This document shows positions 1 to 7,520 of a stretch of 24,017 bases of DNA, in pieces (the first letter of the stretch is position 1; the number at the start of each line of letters is the position of its first letter). The stretch comes from UBA927 sp964367095. GTDB lineage: Bacteria; Patescibacteriota; Microgenomatia; UBA10105; UBA927. The stretch covers positions 1 through 24,017 of the forward strand of contig CAYIXE010000010.1 in NCBI GenBank assembly GCA_964367095.1, in the 5' to 3' direction. The notes below the pieces were generated by a model. The model saw only the letters and a program-made list of their open reading frames with translations, was not told where the DNA came from and ran no database searches. Position numbers and translations under genes: made by a program.

Positions 1-27
1 CCGTAATCTGGAGACAACCGATTACGG
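1..27. repeat. Short inverted repeat (hairpin) upstream of the pilus operon
   Basis: Bases 1-8 (CCGTAATC) are perfectly complementary to bases 20-27 (GATTACGG), with an 11-base loop. No T-run follows on the + strand, so it is not a convincing intrinsic terminator for an upstream gene. The right arm overlaps the element at 14-44 that recurs inverted at the other end of the window. It could be a protein-binding palindrome or part of a dispersed repeat. Confidence 0.5.
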
Positions 28-44
28 TATCATTATTCGATTAG
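14..44 (+). repeat. Left copy of an inverted ~30-bp element shared by both window ends
   Basis: Bases 24-44 read ACGGTATCAT, then TA, then TTCGATTAG. The reverse complement of 23973-23992 reads ACGGTATCAT, then C, then TTCGATTAG. Similarity continues outward (ACAACC here, AAAACC in the other copy). Both copies lie upstream of the first inward-facing gene and point the same way relative to it. It may be a dispersed repeat where assembly stopped, or a shared upstream regulatory site. Confidence 0.5.
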
Positions 45-61
45 TTTAGACTCTAGAGATG

Positions 62-91
62 TTGTCAGTATGGGACTCTTTCCTCTATGAT
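62..91 (+). promoter_or_regulatory. Sigma70-type promoter of the pilus operon
   Basis: TTGTCA at 62-67 and TATGAT at 86-91 are separated by 18 bases, each matching the consensus at five of six positions. The predicted transcription start is near 98, giving a leader of about 10 bases before the ATG at 109. Confidence 0.55.
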
Positions 92-108
92 ACATATAGG
101 CGATCACA

Positions 109-1806
109 ATGATTTCGCTTCACTGCCTTATGAACATACCGGAGTCTGACCTACATTCTCTCGTTTTACAGACGCATCTTATTTCTGAGCCTGAACTTCT
201 TGCTTTAGAAGAATATGCCAAAAAAATTCAAATCACACTTTCAGAAGCGTTAAAACAAAAAAATATTTTGACGGATGAGCATTTGGGTAAAATTTATGCA
301 GAATATGCCAATGTTCCGTTCGTGAATTTATCTTCCGTGACTATTCCTGAAGACGTATATCGTGTGGTGCCAGATAAATACGCTAAGTTTCATAAACTTA
401 TTCCATTTTCAAGAGGAGCCGACGGCGTAAAAGTTGCGATGGAAAATCCGACTGACAAGGTTACGATTGCAGCGCTTGAGAAGAAAACCGGTCAAAAAAT
501 AGTAGTGTATTATGCAACAGAAAAAGACTTGCGCAACGCGTTACAGCTTCATAAACGAGATGTTCAAGAAGTATATGCGGATCTTATGAAGCAATACAAA
601 ACTGAGGGAGATGCACCAGTTACCGCCATAGTAGACATGCTCCTTCATACCGCGGTTGACGAGACTGCATCGGATATCCACATAGAGCCTTTGGAGGCGG
701 ATAGTTTGGTGAGATTTCGCATTGATGGGATGCTTCATGACATGTTGCATTTTTCTAAATCTATGCACAGCCAAATCGTAAGTCGTATAAAAGTTATGGC
801 GAATTTGCGCACCGATGAGCACTCAGCTCCTCAGGATGGAAAGATGCGCATCATTCACGAAGATCAGCCAGTGGATATTCGTATATCGATTATACCTATG
901 GTTGAGGGAGAAAAGATTGTCATGCGGTTATTAGTTTCGCATTATCGATTATTTTCGTTTGCAGATTTGGGAATGAATGAGACGGCGATCGCAAAAATTA
1001 CCGCTGCCCTCCATAGGTCATACGGCATGATACTTTCGACGGGACCAACAGGGAGTGGAAAGACGACGTCTATCTATGCGATGCTGCAAATATTAAATAT
1101 CCGCGAAAAAAATATTACAACGATAGAAGATCCTGTGGAATATCGTATGAAAGGCGTCAATCAAATACAAGTAAATACAAAGACAAATTTGACGTTTGCT
1201 AGTGGATTAAGATCAATTTTACGACAAGATCCAAACATTGTGTTCGTAGGAGAAATTCGTGATGCTGAAACGGCTAGTATAGCAATTAATGCAGCTCTCA
1301 CAGGACACCTTGTAGTATCAACGCTTCACACCAATGATGCGGCGACAACGCTGCCAAGATTAATAGACATGAACATAGAGCCATTCTTGGTAGCTTCAAG
1401 TGTGAGTCTGATTGTCGCGCAGCGATTGGTCAGAAAAATATGTGACTATTGTCGGATATCGACGGTAATTACAAAGGATGAGCTTAAAAAAAGTTTACCA
1501 GAATCAATTATCAATAAGCACTATATCCCTGTTGGGGATAATCGGGAAATTCGCGTGTACAAAGGGAAAGGATGCAAAAATTGTCGTACTACAGGGTATG
1601 CTGGGCGAGTAGGGATATTTGAAATTCTTGAGTTAACCAAAGAAATCCGTAAACTTATTTCTGAAAAAAAGGATGCTGATGTTATCGCCCATCAAGCGAT
1701 ACAAGACGGCATGATTACGATGCTTGATGATGGACTCCAAAAGGTTTCAAAAGGAGTTACTTCAATTGAAGAAATTCTTCGTGTAACAAGGGTGGAGACG
1801 ATATGA
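109..1806 (+). CDS. pilB: Type IV pilus assembly ATPase, PilB/GspE family
   Basis: This is the cytoplasmic hexameric ATPase that powers pilus extension by acting on the PilC platform. At 565 aa it is full length. The N-terminal ~150 residues form an MshEN/T2SSE-N-like domain. The ATPase core shows Walker A GPTGSGKTT (residues 312-320), an Asp box around TTIEDPVEY (337-345), Walker B VFVGEIRD with Glu382, and a His box (GHLVVSTLHTND). A tetracysteine zinc site, CDYC (445-448) and CKNC (489-492), is typical of PilB/GspE and absent from PilT. The start at 109 sits just after a promoter; a Met at 130 (MNIPESD) is an alternative. The gene overlaps pilC by four bases. PilB is favoured over GspE because of the pilin-rich neighbourhood. 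Confidence 0.93.
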   Translation: MISLHCLMNIPESDLHSLVLQTHLISEPELLALEEYAKKIQITLSEALKQKNILTDEHLGKIYAEYANVPFVNLSSVTIPEDVYRVVPDKYAKFHKLIPFSRGADGVKVAMENPTDKVTIAALEKKTGQKIVVYYATEKDLRNALQLHKRDVQEVYADLMKQYKTEGDAPVTAIVDMLLHTAVDETASDIHIEPLEADSLVRFRIDGMLHDMLHFSKSMHSQIVSRIKVMANLRTDEHSAPQDGKMRIIHEDQPVDIRISIIPMVEGEKIVMRLLVSHYRLFSFADLGMNETAIAKITAALHRSYGMILSTGPTGSGKTTSIYAMLQILNIREKNITTIEDPVEYRMKGVNQIQVNTKTNLTFASGLRSILRQDPNIVFVGEIRDAETASIAINAALTGHLVVSTLHTNDAATTLPRLIDMNIEPFLVASSVSLIVAQRLVRKICDYCRISTVITKDELKKSLPESIINKHYIPVGDNREIRVYKGKGCKNCRTTGYAGRVGIFEILELTKEIRKLISEKKDADVIAHQAIQDGMITMLDDGLQKVSKGVTSIEEILRVTRVETI

Positions 1807-2855
1807 AAATTACTTCACTTACCTTGCCAAATAATGAAAAACTTGGTCTGATTTCTAATCTTTCTACCATGGTCAATGCAGGACTTACGATGTCCGAGGC
1901 TATAGACTCACTAATCCCTGACGCGACAGGAAATTTAAAAATTCTTCTTCTTGGTATACAAGAAGATATCAATCAAGGTAAACCACTCTACAGTTCATTA
2001 TTAAAATATCCGCAAATTTTTGATCATGTTACCGTGACGATTATCAAAGCGGCGGAAGCATCTGGAACGATAGATGTAGTACTTAAAGATGTAAAGGCAA
2101 CGGTCAAAAAAGATATTGAATTTACCGACAAGATTAAATCAGCACTTACATACCCCATGATTATACTTGTTGTATTTACTGGAGTATTGTTGTTGCTTTT
2201 GACGTTTGTGATCCCGAAAATTGCGAGTGTATTTTTGAAATTGCGCGTATCACTTCCCTTGCCGACGAGAATTATGATTTTTATGTCGGATATTATTATC
2301 CACTACACCATACCAGCAATCCTTGTCACAGCCGTGTGTATCGTGCTTCTTATATTTTTATACAAAAAACAAAAACGCATATTCGTACAATTAATACTCG
2401 GATTACCATACGTCTCAATAATGGCGAGACAAATTGACCTCACGAGATTTTGTCGAAGCATGTATTTATTATTAACATCAGCAATCCCCCTGTACACAGC
2501 GCTTCAATTAACCGAGACGGTGGCTATAAAATCGGAAATTATTGCAGCAATAGTCCGAGCGCGAGACTTTGTGGGTGCAGGTAAGCGTATGACAGACGGA
2601 TTCCATGGTCAAAAAGCGATACCATCACTCATGGTAAAAATTATTGAAGTCGGAGAACGTAGTGGATCGTTGGATAAATCTATGGAAGATTTGACTGAAT
2701 ATTTTGATTATCAGGTCACAATGCAACTGCAGTATTTAGTGACGCTTCTTGAACCATTGATATTGGTCATTGTAGGAGTAATTGTGGGGGGCATGATGAT
2801 GGCAATCATCGCGCCCATATACAATCTTATCGGCCAAGTGGGGAGCCTACATTAG
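1803..2855 (+). CDS. pilC: Type IV pilus inner-membrane platform protein, PilC/GspF family
   Basis: This polytopic inner-membrane protein couples PilB to pilin insertion. Two tandem GspF-type domains are visible, the first about residues 15-140 and the second about 215-345. Hydrophobic spans lie near residues 113-140, 165-187 and 318-343. The second repeat carries the typical motif around VKIIEVGERSGSLD. At 350 aa it is shorter than the usual ~400 because the N-terminal cytoplasmic extension is short. Its ATG overlaps the pilB stop (ATGA), and a Shine-Dalgarno GGAG (1794-1797) lies five bases upstream, so the two are translationally coupled. Confidence 0.92.
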   Translation: MKITSLTLPNNEKLGLISNLSTMVNAGLTMSEAIDSLIPDATGNLKILLLGIQEDINQGKPLYSSLLKYPQIFDHVTVTIIKAAEASGTIDVVLKDVKATVKKDIEFTDKIKSALTYPMIILVVFTGVLLLLLTFVIPKIASVFLKLRVSLPLPTRIMIFMSDIIIHYTIPAILVTAVCIVLLIFLYKKQKRIFVQLILGLPYVSIMARQIDLTRFCRSMYLLLTSAIPLYTALQLTETVAIKSEIIAAIVRARDFVGAGKRMTDGFHGQKAIPSLMVKIIEVGERSGSLDKSMEDLTEYFDYQVTMQLQYLVTLLEPLILVIVGVIVGGMMMAIIAPIYNLIGQVGSLH

Positions 2856-2856
2856 T

Positions 2857-3336
2857 GTGAAAATATATAAAACATCCGGATTTACCCTTATAGAGCTCAT
2901 CGTGATCATGGTAATGATGAGCACCCTTTTTGCGATAGTCGGCCAGACGTTATTTCAAAGTTACCAAAGCCTGAGTTTGGATACTGTGGCAGAAAAAATG
3001 ATCAGCGATATTAAAAATCAACAAATGCGTTCGATGCAAGCAGACACGGTAATACCAGGGCAATTTGTTGATTTTTCGGTGTATTTTGAAGCGAATAAAT
3101 ATGTATTGTTTTCTGGATTAGTGTATGATTCTTCAAATATCACAAACATTGAAGTGCTCATAGATCCACCAATTTCATTGTCCATTATTGGACTGTCGGG
3201 ATCCACCATATCATTTAGTAGGTTGAGTGGGGATGTGCGATTTTTCACTCTAGGTCAAGATACGATTGTTGTGCTCAATAGTCAAACAGGTGAGACACGG
3301 CAGGTGCATATAAATAAACGCGGGGTGTTATGGTAA
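2857..3336 (+). CDS. Type II/IV pseudopilin (class III signal peptide)
   Basis: The gene starts with GTG one base after the pilC stop. The short basic leader ends at Gly8, followed by FTLIE, so prepilin peptidase should cut between Gly8 and Phe9 and leave Glu at mature position 5. A hydrophobic helix (about residues 9-32) anchors and packs the subunit. The remaining ~125 residues are beta-rich and of no family I recognise. Length (159 aa) and position suggest a GspH/FimT-like minor pseudopilin that helps initiate the fibre. Confidence 0.8.
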   Translation: MKIYKTSGFTLIELIVIMVMMSTLFAIVGQTLFQSYQSLSLDTVAEKMISDIKNQQMRSMQADTVIPGQFVDFSVYFEANKYVLFSGLVYDSSNITNIEVLIDPPISLSIIGLSGSTISFSRLSGDVRFFTLGQDTIVVLNSQTGETRQVHINKRGVLW

Positions 3337-5342
3337 TGCAAAAATCTATGAAGGCAAAATATGGTCAATCAATAATTGAGCTTTTACTTGCCATGTCAAT
3401 GGCTCTTATTATCATTCCCGCATTGTTTGGCGTATTTTTTGCATCACGGCAAGGAAAGGCACAGCACCTTCAACGTACACAAGCAGTTCCTTTGGCAGCA
3501 GAATTAGATGATGTTGTCAGTAATGTGAGAGAACAAGGGTGGGATCGTTTGAGCGAGTATATTATTGGCGCACCGTATCATCCGGTAATAGTAAATGGGG
3601 TTTGGGTTTTAGCAAAGGGGACAGAAGTCATAAGCGGATTTACCCGAAGTATTATTTTTGAGCGAATATATCGGGATAGTGAGGGGGCGATCGTGGTCAC
3701 AGGGGGCATTGAGGATGTCTCGAGTCTAAAAGTAGAGATTGATGTATCTTGGTTGACTCCGTTTCCTTCGTCCGTGCATTATTCAAGATATTTAACACGT
3801 CATACAAATATTCTTTTGAAAGATACGACAGATACAGACTTTAACGCTGGAGTAAAAACAAACACTGCTGTCAGAACAGTGGGTGATGGTGAGGTAGTAT
3901 TGGGTGCTACAGGTGGCGTTGGAGATTGGTGTCAGCCGACGTTAGCCATAACAGCGCTTGATTTGCCCAAAAGTGGTGTGGCAAACGCAATAAGCGCTAT
4001 TCAAGGCACACTAGCTGCAGGAACTGGGGAAAACGCTTCGGGTGTATCATATGCAAACGTACTCATATCAGATCCTGCTACTCCGATCAATCCTGAAGCG
4101 ATAGTATCTGGCACTTTTGATGGATACAAAACAAACGATGTGTTTACAGAACAAGATTATGCATATATTGCTACAGACGCGAATGCAAAAGAAATAGTCA
4201 TTATTGATCTTACTAACAAAGATGCAAATAATAAATATGCAGAGGCTGGATATTTTAATGCTCCATCAAATGGTAATGGTAATACGGTCGCCATTCAGGG
4301 AAATGTCGGGTATATGGTAACGGGTACGACACTATATTCGTTCGATCTTACCAGTAAAAGTGGATCTCGACCCATACTTGATGTGAATGGAGTTTCTTTG
4401 CCTGGCGTCGGACATAGGATGAGCATTGTTGGTACGCGATTGTTTATAGCGACAGAGTCTACTACAGCGCAGCTTACTATTGTAGATATAAGCAATCCGA
4501 TTAATCTTATTGTGGTCAAACAAGTCTCACTTTTGGGTCTTGGTGCATCAAGTATATATGTCAATGCATCTGGCACACGCGCATACATTGCAACACATGA
4601 ATCGTCTACACAACATGAATTTTTTATAGTAAATGTTCAGGAGTCTTCCGCAGAGTATGGAAGCGTTTATGGAACGTACGATACCAATGGTATGGATCCA
4701 AAAGGTGTCGTAGTAGTGTCGGGGCCACGAGCAATACTCGTGGGGTTGGGTGGAGAAGAATATCAGGTTATAGATATCACAAATGAAAATGCCGCGCCTC
4801 TTTCTCGCTGTGGTGGATTTCAAATGAACAGTGGTATAAACGGAGTGTCAACAGTATTTACCACTGCTCATCGAGCCTATTCATACATCATAACCCAAGA
4901 TGCATCAACTGAGCTAAAAATTATTGAAGGAGGACCCGGAGGGAGTGGAAATGATTTTGTTTTGAGCGGAACATTTGAATCGAGAATATTTGATACCCAA
5001 ACAATAGCAACAGGAAGCGCCGTGGTTGCGTTTAATCGGATACAAGCAGTTATTACCAAACCTTCAAGTATCACGGATATTTCAGTGCAAATTGCAGTAG
5101 CTGACGCTGTGAACAATAGCTGTACAACTGCAAACTATGCATACATCGGTCCTGATGGTACTTCGAGCACGTGGTATACGTCGGTAGATAATCAAACGAT
5201 TGTAGGTGCATTGCCGTTTTCAAATGATTCCGTTGGATTTGAAAATCCGGCGCGATGTTTTCGATATTTAGTAAATTTAAGCACAACTGATTCTACCCTC
5301 ACGCCACAATTATTAGACATGATTATTTCAATATCGCCATGA
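3330..5342 (+). CDS. Giant pseudopilin with LVIVD-type beta-propeller and C-terminal beta-rich domain
   Basis: A 670-aa protein with pilin logic at its N-terminus: a basic leader, then GQSIIELLLAM, giving cleavage after Gly12 and Glu at mature position 5, then a hydrophobic helix to about residue 35. Residues ~40-170 resemble a pseudopilin head. From about 255 to 545, blades recur in the style YIAT...IVIIDLTN, LFIATE...LTIVDISNP and AYIAT...FFIVNVQ, typical of LVIVD-repeat propellers. The last ~120 residues (from SGTFESRIFDTQ to the end) look like a separate beta-sandwich. The family's job is unknown; a large domain displayed at the pilus tip is an inference. ATG 3336 is an equally good start: GGGGTG at 3321-3326 is better spaced for it. 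The stop overlaps the next gene (ATGA). Confidence 0.8.
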   Translation: MVMQKSMKAKYGQSIIELLLAMSMALIIIPALFGVFFASRQGKAQHLQRTQAVPLAAELDDVVSNVREQGWDRLSEYIIGAPYHPVIVNGVWVLAKGTEVISGFTRSIIFERIYRDSEGAIVVTGGIEDVSSLKVEIDVSWLTPFPSSVHYSRYLTRHTNILLKDTTDTDFNAGVKTNTAVRTVGDGEVVLGATGGVGDWCQPTLAITALDLPKSGVANAISAIQGTLAAGTGENASGVSYANVLISDPATPINPEAIVSGTFDGYKTNDVFTEQDYAYIATDANAKEIVIIDLTNKDANNKYAEAGYFNAPSNGNGNTVAIQGNVGYMVTGTTLYSFDLTSKSGSRPILDVNGVSLPGVGHRMSIVGTRLFIATESTTAQLTIVDISNPINLIVVKQVSLLGLGASSIYVNASGTRAYIATHESSTQHEFFIVNVQESSAEYGSVYGTYDTNGMDPKGVVVVSGPRAILVGLGGEEYQVIDITNENAAPLSRCGGFQMNSGINGVSTVFTTAHRAYSYIITQDASTELKIIEGGPGGSGNDFVLSGTFESRIFDTQTIATGSAVVAFNRIQAVITKPSSITDISVQIAVADAVNNSCTTANYAYIGPDGTSSTWYTSVDNQTIVGALPFSNDSVGFENPARCFRYLVNLSTTDSTLTPQLLDMIISISP

Positions 5343-5851
5343 ACAGTAATAAATATACCAGCGGATTTACCCTTATAGAAATGGTGTTATATATGGGCTT
5401 ATTAAGCATCCTTATCGCAATAATGAGCCAGATGTTTATAGCAACATTAGGGGTAAAAATAGAATCAGAAGCAGGCTCATCGATACAACAAGATGGAAAT
5501 TATATCTTTTCAAGAATAGCCTACGATATTCATAGAGCTTCAAGAATTATAGCGCCGGAACTTGGAGAATCCGGATCGATTATATCACTTGGGATTATAG
5601 AGGGCGGTGTCGAGCGCATCTATCAGTATGTATTAGAAAATAATACTCTTACACTAGCAGATGGCGTAACTACAGAACCGATTCACAGCGCTGACACGAA
5701 TGTTTCCACTTTTACCGTTACTCGCGTGGGTAACTCCGCCACAATCATAAATGCAAAAGATACGTTACATCTTTTTATTACAATCACTAGTGTCAATGCG
5801 CTTACAGGAGCCCAACAGATGACATTTCAATCGACTGCGGGGTTACGATGA
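5339..5851 (+). CDS. Pseudopilin, PilW/PulJ-like
   Basis: A 170-aa protein whose leader ends in TSG and is followed by FTLIEMVLYMGLLS, placing the cut after Gly9 and Glu at mature position 5. A single hydrophobic helix covers about residues 10-33. After it come a helical stretch and a beta-rich head with SRIAYDIHRASRI, a pattern typical of PulJ/PilW-like minor subunits. It overlaps both neighbours by four bases (ATGA), so translation is probably coupled through the cluster. The assignment to PilW/PulJ rests on this motif and on position; a search is needed to fix the subfamily. Confidence 0.75.
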   Translation: MNSNKYTSGFTLIEMVLYMGLLSILIAIMSQMFIATLGVKIESEAGSSIQQDGNYIFSRIAYDIHRASRIIAPELGESGSIISLGIIEGGVERIYQYVLENNTLTLADGVTTEPIHSADTNVSTFTVTRVGNSATIINAKDTLHLFITITSVNALTGAQQMTFQSTAGLR

Positions 5852-6237
5852 CCAAACGACCTACCAATAGTGGCGGACAAGCACTCCTGACGGTAATATT
5901 TATTGCCGTTATCGGTATGTTTATTACCACGGGCGCCCTGTATGCATTGTTAAATAACATAAATACAGCAACCCTTGAAGATGTTGGGGTCATGACACGT
6001 TCTGCCGCTGAAAGTGGTATAGAGAATGCGTTGGTTCGCTTAATCAGAGATCCATCATATGCAGGTGAGACAATGATGCTTGATGCGAACAAAACGGTGA
6101 TTGTCAGCGTGACAGGTTCGACCTCACAAACGATTACCGCAGTGGCAACAGAAGGGTTGATTACTCATAAGATAGCAGTAGTGGTACATTATAATGGTGG
6201 AGTATTAACGATAGATTCATGGAATAGTATTCCATGA
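5848..6237 (+). CDS. PilX/GspK-like minor pseudopilin lacking Glu5
   Basis: A 129-aa protein. The leader MTKRPTNSGG is followed by QALLTVIFIAVIGMFITTGA, a hydrophobic helix preceded by a processing Gly. After Gly10 the fifth mature residue is Thr, not Glu. Loss of Glu5 is characteristic of the tip subunit GspK and is seen in some PilX-type proteins. After the helix, the stretch RSAAESGIENALVRL (about residues 51-65) matches the PilX N-terminal pattern, in which AAESG-x-E-x-A follows the membrane helix. The protein is short for GspK. A place at the pilus tip with the 3330-5342 protein is inference. Confidence 0.7.
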   Translation: MTKRPTNSGGQALLTVIFIAVIGMFITTGALYALLNNINTATLEDVGVMTRSAAESGIENALVRLIRDPSYAGETMMLDANKTVIVSVTGSTSQTITAVATEGLITHKIAVVVHYNGGVLTIDSWNSIP

Positions 6238-6246
6238 AATTTGCAT

Positions 6247-6918
6247 ATGAATGTATTAGTTTTCATCCAACGACAGGGAGTGCAATTGTATTATATGGAT
6301 CAGGATGCACCGATTGCGTGCGTCCTGCCGCCAAGTATAATGCGGGATTTAGAAATTATTAATGAAAAAGAATTAGAAAACTTTTTTGCCGCAGTTCTGC
6401 GTCCAGTTTCACCCAATACACAAATGCAAGCGGTGCTCCTTTTGGATGAAGCGGTATGTTTTTCTTCTCTACTGGAGGCTGGTAAGGAGGATGAAATTAA
6501 AAAAAGGCTTATCAATGATGTGCCCTTTTTACATGTTGCGAATATAACGATACCAGTTACTGCTGGATCATTGTTTGTTACTACGAATCAAGATTTGTAT
6601 GAGTCGATTGCTCGAGTATTGGAGGGACGAAAATATAGTGTCATAGGGGTGTATCCGTTGGTAGCAATGCAACAGTTTCAGATTATAAAATCTGGAGAAA
6701 TGTTTGGAGTCACGGTTGTGAAGCGACTTTTTGATTCTGTTTCAAGTTTAAAGCAGGTAGCATTTAGTTATCAGAATCAATTTGCGCCTTCAGTCATGAC
6801 TGCAACGCAAGCAAAACCTGCGGTCACACAAACGTCTCGAATAGGATGGATCATATTTATTTCGGTTGCATTCGTATACGTCCTTATCATGGTGGTGATT
6901 GTATTTGTGAGTAGATAG
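6247..6918 (+). CDS. Pilus-locus inner-membrane protein, possibly PilM/GspL-like
   Basis: A protein of about 223 aa with no clear signal peptide and a single C-terminal transmembrane segment (IGWIIFISVAFVYVLIMVVIVFV) followed by only two residues. The soluble part starts MNVLVFIQRQGVQLYY and contains LLLDEAVCFSSLL and DVPFLHVANITIPV, reminiscent of half of the actin-like PilM/GspL cytoplasmic fold; no firm domain match can be claimed. It follows the PilX-like gene by nine bases and is the last gene before the separate pilin promoter. A TTG at 6241 would add two residues; the ATG at 6247 is preferred. It may replace PilM/PilN in linking ATPase and platform (inference). Confidence 0.6.
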   Translation: MNVLVFIQRQGVQLYYMDQDAPIACVLPPSIMRDLEIINEKELENFFAAVLRPVSPNTQMQAVLLLDEAVCFSSLLEAGKEDEIKKRLINDVPFLHVANITIPVTAGSLFVTTNQDLYESIARVLEGRKYSVIGVYPLVAMQQFQIIKSGEMFGVTVVKRLFDSVSSLKQVAFSYQNQFAPSVMTATQAKPAVTQTSRIGWIIFISVAFVYVLIMVVIVFVSR

Positions 6919-6923
6919 CTTCC

Positions 6924-6960
6924 TTGACAACACCTGACATATTACATATGCTGGTATAAG
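6924..6960 (+). promoter_or_regulatory. Promoter region of the pilin gene
   Basis: A perfect -35 TTGACA (6924-6929) is followed after 17 bases by TATGCT (6947-6952). An overlapping extended -10, TGGTATAAG, spans 6952-6960. Either gives a leader of roughly 30-38 bases, so unlike its neighbours this gene has its own promoter and an untranslated leader. Confidence 0.6.
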
Positions 6961-6962
6961 AA

Positions 6963-6989
6963 ATGAAATTTCATGTCCTTGGAGGGGAC
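6963..6989 (+). promoter_or_regulatory. Palindrome and Shine-Dalgarno hairpin in the pilin leader
   Basis: ATGAAATTTCAT (6963-6974) is a perfect 12-base palindrome just downstream of the -10 box, well placed for an operator. It is followed by GTCC (6975-6978) and GGAC (6986-6989), which can pair around the Shine-Dalgarno GGAGG (6981-6985). This could modulate initiation at the ATG at 6998. Function is inferred from layout only. Confidence 0.4.
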
Positions 6990-6997
6990 TTCTGCCT

Positions 6998-7453
6998 ATG
7001 AAACATAAATCTGGTTTTACTCTTATTGAGCTGTTGGTCGTCATCGGTATCTTAGCGATATTATTGTCTATTACCCTGATTGCAATTAATCCAGCGCGTC
7101 AGTTTGGACAAGCGAATAACACGAATCGCAGGAGTGCTATATTGCAGATATTAAATTCTGTTCATCAGTATGTAGCAGAAAATAAGGGACAGTTGCCAGC
7201 AGAAATAAGCGGATTGACCGCTGGGACAGCAACACTGTTTAATATCGTAAACTTTCCAAGTTTGTGTGCGCAGCTGATGCCAAATTATATTTCGGCATTG
7301 CCAACAGATCCGTCACTTAACACAACTAATATTACGGATTGTGCAGCGGTAGGCTGGAATACCGGATATGAAATTATCCGCGATGCGCAAAATCGCGTCA
7401 CGGTAAGCGCGCCTACGACAGATAACAGTGAGGTTATCTCAGTCACTCGATAA
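6998..7453 (+). CDS. Type IV pilin (PulG/PilA-like), probable major subunit
   Basis: A 151-aa prepilin with a textbook N-terminus: the leader MKHKSG is followed by FTLIELLVVIGILAILL, so cleavage falls after Gly6 with Glu at mature position 5. The helix continues to about residue 30 (SITLIAINPARQF). Two cysteines, Cys90 and Cys115, bracket a segment rich in Pro and Asn and could form the D-region disulfide of type IV pilins. It has its own promoter, a well-placed Shine-Dalgarno GGAGG and a strong terminator right after the stop. This is the arrangement expected for the most highly expressed subunit. It may instead be GspG-like; both use the same fold. Confidence 0.85.
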   Translation: MKHKSGFTLIELLVVIGILAILLSITLIAINPARQFGQANNTNRRSAILQILNSVHQYVAENKGQLPAEISGLTAGTATLFNIVNFPSLCAQLMPNYISALPTDPSLNTTNITDCAAVGWNTGYEIIRDAQNRVTVSAPTTDNSEVISVTR

Positions 7454-7476
7454 AATAAAAGATACTGTATTGAATT

Positions 7477-7504
7477 AAAACCCCCCGCCGAGGCGGGGGG
7501 TTTA
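7477..7504 (+). terminator. Strong intrinsic terminator after the pilin gene
   Basis: CCCCCCGC (7481-7488) pairs with GCGGGGGG (7493-7500) around a CGAG loop. The stem is extended by AAA upstream and TTT downstream. It ends the pilin transcript 24 bases after the stop codon and directly abuts the msrA -10 box. Confidence 0.9.
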
Positions 7505-7505
7505 G

Positions 7506-7514
7506 TGGTATAAT
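7506..7514 (+). promoter_or_regulatory. Extended -10 promoter of msrA (leaderless)
   Basis: TGGTATAAT is a perfect extended -10 (hexamer TATAAT at 7509-7514). Only six bases separate it from the ATG at 7521, so transcription should start at or next to the A of the ATG. The -35 position would fall inside the terminator stem. AGGAG (7515-7519) is too close to the ATG to act as a normal Shine-Dalgarno. Confidence 0.65.
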
Positions 7515-7520
7515 AGGAGT

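Noticed and set aside
5340..5342. TGA read as glycine (recoded CPR lineage)
   Set aside because: TGA ends several genes here in tight ATGA overlaps and is not found inside conserved frames, so the standard bacterial code applies.
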